Source of the DNA: Mayamaea pseudoterrestris
Lineage: Eukaryota > Bacillariophyta > Bacillariophyceae > Sellaphorales > Sellaphoraceae
Assembly: GCA_027923505.1 (NCBI GenBank)
Contig: BROI01000019.1
Coordinates: 310,001 to 374,000 of the forward strand
Reading direction: 5' to 3'
DNA length: 64,000 nucleotides
The notes beneath the pieces were generated by a model that saw only the letters and a program-made list of their open reading frames with translations, was not told the origin of the DNA and ran no database searches. The translations under genes and the position numbers were made by a program. Of the stretch, positions 61,805-64,000 are shown piece by piece (positions within the stretch are counted from its first letter, which is position 1; each line of letters starts with the position of its first letter).

Positions 61805-62594
61805 GCTCGCAGTGAACGATTATTGTTAAATCAGATGAGACGGTTGCAAATATTGGTGCTCGTCCACGAGATGCGGCAGGTGATTGATGGCCGATCCTTG
61901 TTGTTGTGACGGAGGGAAGGTTGATGGCGCGCAGATCTTCATGACGTTTCTTTCATGACTACGTAATGAGTCATGTGAGCATGCAGCGTTCGCTTTGGAC
62001 CGACTGGCGCGCAGAGAAACGGCCAGTTACTCTATGGCGCCCGATAATTCTGATCGTCGAACCTTGCCCGCCTTCCTCGCGATACAAAAGTTGCAGTAAA
62101 TGCTTCGTCGAGCCATTTCGATATTTTAAAAGCAAACGCAGCAGAGTAGCCTCGGATCACGGCGATGATGACCACTCTTTCGCATGGCTACTCAAAAGCC
62201 GCAGTCACGTTGTCAAGTTTTGCATCGATCACAAAAAGTACACTCGCTCGAAGCAATCTCATCGTAACTGTACCCCAGTCAGCTGTCGTTTTTGGAATAC
62301 GATTCTTCCATCAGCAAGCAAACGATCCCTAGACAAAGGTACGAAGCATTTGGCGACCGTGCCAAGATCAAGCATGGCAAACTGCTTTTGGCGTTGAGTT
62401 GCAGCAGCGAGAGAATGCTGCTGTCACCATCTGCTCATGCAAAGATGTTCAGATACTTTGTAACTTTGGCCGAACGTCGAAGTGACTTGTATTGGCATGT
62501 CATTGCTGGATATTGATGTCCAGCATGGCGCTTTCTCGCCCTCTTCTCACTCAAAGCATGATTTTATCTGATAGTATAAACACACAGACGCATC
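61805..62594. promoter_or_regulatory. Long divergent intergenic region, CYP97 / HMG-box gene
   Basis: 790 bp. A plus-strand open frame from ATG 61966 to about 62397 is Arg/Ser/Cys-rich and lacks protein character. GTATAAA is at about 62574-62580, 15-21 bp before the HMG gene ATG. No other feature. Confidence 0.4.
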
Positions 62595-64000
62595 ATGAGC
62601 ACTACTAGTACTTTTCCCCTTGTCAATTTTGTCCCTTCGGCCATTCCGGCTGCATTCATCGCGACTCCCGGACCTGTCATGGCGACACCTCAAATGGCGG
62701 CGTCCACTCCAGCCACGCCAGCAATGGCTCCGGCGGCGGCGGCTCAAAAGTATCGCAAGGCTCCCGACGCTCCAAAGCGATTCAAGTCGGCCTTTATCAT
62801 TTTTAGTGCCGCCAAGCATCGCGAAATCAAGGATGCCAAGGCAAAGGAAGGAAAACATGAAAAGGTACGTATATGCAGCGAGCAAGGGACTATTTTGTGA
62901 ATGCGTAGAAAGGATGTTCTGCATCGCCTCTCACTAACTCGAGACGCTCCTCTTGAATACTCTTTGCACGCGCAGACGACTGACATTGCCAAGCTCGTGT
63001 CGGAAGCCTGGCGCCAGCTTGAACCGGATGAAAAGTCAAAGTGGGAAGCCGAGGCGCAAAAGGACAAGGCGCGCTACGAAGTCGAAAAGCACATGTACAA
63101 GGGCCCATGGAAGGTTCTTGCCAACAAGCGGGCCCCAAAGGACCCTTCGGCGCCAAAGCGGCCCATGAGCGCGTTCTTGTCATACAGCAACAAGCTCCGG
63201 GCTGCGTTGAAAAAGGAAAATCCAAACGCGACGAATTCTGATTTGTCAAAGCTGCTTTCAGTAAAATGGCAAAGTCTTGACATGAAGGAAAAGAAGAAGT
63301 TTGTGGACGAGGAATTTGAGCTCCGCTCCAAGTACAAGATTGAAATGGCGGAATGGCGCGAGCGTAACGCGGAAGAGAAACGGGTGGAGCGGGCGGAACG
63401 CGAAGCAATTGCGCTCAGGACGGCGGAAGCTCAGGCGCTAGCACGACCAGCCATGGAGCAGGCGGCGGCACTTCAGCAGCAGGCCTTGGCAGCTCAGCAG
63501 CAACAAGTCAACATGGCCGTTGCAGCCAACCTTCAGCAGCAAATGATGGCCGCTGGTGTCCAGCAGCAGCAGCAGCAGCAACCTACCGGCCAGCAAGAAG
63601 GAACTGAAAATGGTCAGCCTAGTGACGGTCAGCAACAGAACGGGCAGACAGGAAACACTGCTTCGACAGGCGAGGAAGCTCAGCAAGGCCAAAACAATCA
63701 GGCGGCCGCGGCAAACGGCATGTTTAACATGAACATGGGCATGCAGATAAATCCTGCTTTGCTGGCTAATAATCCCTTTTTAGCGCAACAAATTCAGAAC
63801 CAGATGCAGTTTCAACAACTTTTTGGTACGTTGGTTGTGAAAAATTTGATTTAATGTTGTCGTCTCGTTGCTGGTGTGTTTTCTCATACTTGTGTTAACC
63901 GAACCTCGCAGCCCAGCAGCAGTTCATGGCAGCGAATATGAATCAGCAAGGAGGTGCCGGGTTTGGCCAAAACACGACAAATCAAGCCGGTGCGCCTGGT
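62595..64000 (+). CDS. Two-HMG-box DNA-binding protein, partial (runs off right edge)
   Basis: Exons 62595-62864, 62976-63825 and 63912-64000 onward, with 111- and 86-bp GT-AG introns; 403 codons are visible and the frame is open at the end. Box A (about 57-132) is split by intron 1: 'APDAPKRFKSAFIIFSAAKH', then 'TDIAKLVSEAWRQLEPDEKS'. Box B (about 144-220): 'APKRPMSAFLSYSNKLRA' and 'LSKLLSVKWQSLDMKEKKKF'. Both have the aromatic and basic residues of non-sequence-specific HMGB-like boxes. An Ala-rich N-terminus and a very Gln-rich C-terminus (Q/N/M repeats) suggest a chromatin or transcription co-factor. Proteins with two boxes and a long Q tail are frequent in diatoms. Confidence 0.92.
63561..63581. 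repeat. (CAG)n polyglutamine microsatellite
   Basis: CAG repeated six times followed by CAA, encoding a Gln run in the HMG-box protein; likely length-variable. Confidence 0.85.

Noticed and set aside
61966-62397. Plus-strand open frame of 143 codons in the CYP97/HMG spacer
   Set aside because: Starts with ATG, but the peptide is Arg/Ser/Cys-rich without hydrophobic periodicity or motifs. Possible but unsupported.

Overview
The window looks like nuclear DNA of a diatom or a close ochrophyte relative. Genes are dense and carry few, short introns (mostly 74-111 bp, GT-AG). Several predicted proteins begin with a signal peptide followed by an 'ASAFAP'-type cleavage motif (SAYAP, SAFTV, SAFTI, SAFQP), the signature of import into a red-algal-derived complex plastid. 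A heat-shock-factor gene and a CYP97 carotenoid hydroxylase fit the same picture. The species cannot be named from the sequence alone. No rRNA, tRNA, CRISPR array, transposon or viral element was recognised.

Layout. 1-9.4 kb: 5' part of a phosphoenolpyruvate carboxylase gene (runs off the left edge), a LURP-one/tubby-like protein, a JMJD4-type JmjC oxygenase, a chorein-N (VPS13-like) protein and a PP2C phosphatase. 9.4-21.5 kb: a peptidyl-glycosyltransferase (SGT/HPAT type, five exons), KRR1, a GT8-like glycosyltransferase, a TMEM144-like transporter with a 21-nt microexon and a GC-AG intron, a glutaredoxin-like/DEP-like/DUF547 protein and a GH99 endomannosidase. 22-31 kb: an unknown protein, a tiny plastid protein, an enoyl-CoA hydratase-like enzyme, a peptide:N-glycanase with an apparent signal peptide, a plastid zinc-ribbon/RRM protein, a helical-repeat protein and a CD2BP2/LIN1 spliceosomal protein. 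31-37 kb: a heat shock factor, a 41-codon membrane microprotein candidate, a SET-domain methyltransferase and CWF19L2. 36.8-43.4 kb: one intronless 2197-codon WW-WW-FYVE-armadillo gene. 44-52 kb: a duplicated-domain plastid protein, exosome RRP45, a Golgi glycosyltransferase-like protein, a COQ1-type polyprenyl diphosphate synthase and a Gfo/Idh/MocA oxidoreductase. 52.9-64 kb: the GATOR2 subunit MIOS, an RsmJ-type rRNA methyltransferase, a polytopic membrane protein of unknown function, a CYP97 P450 and a two-HMG-box protein that runs off the right edge.

Functional themes. (1) Six genes concern secretory-pathway glycans: three putative Golgi glycosyltransferases, a TMEM144-like carrier, an endomannosidase and a PNGase. 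(2) Five or six proteins appear plastid-directed. (3) Several belong to RNA machines: KRR1, RRP45, CD2BP2, CWF19L2 and RsmJ. Neighbouring genes are often head-to-head with under 230 bp between start codons, implying shared promoters. One tail-to-tail pair leaves 4 bp between stop codons. Gene ends and introns were inferred by eye from reading frame, splice signals and family conservation. Residue numbers follow those models.
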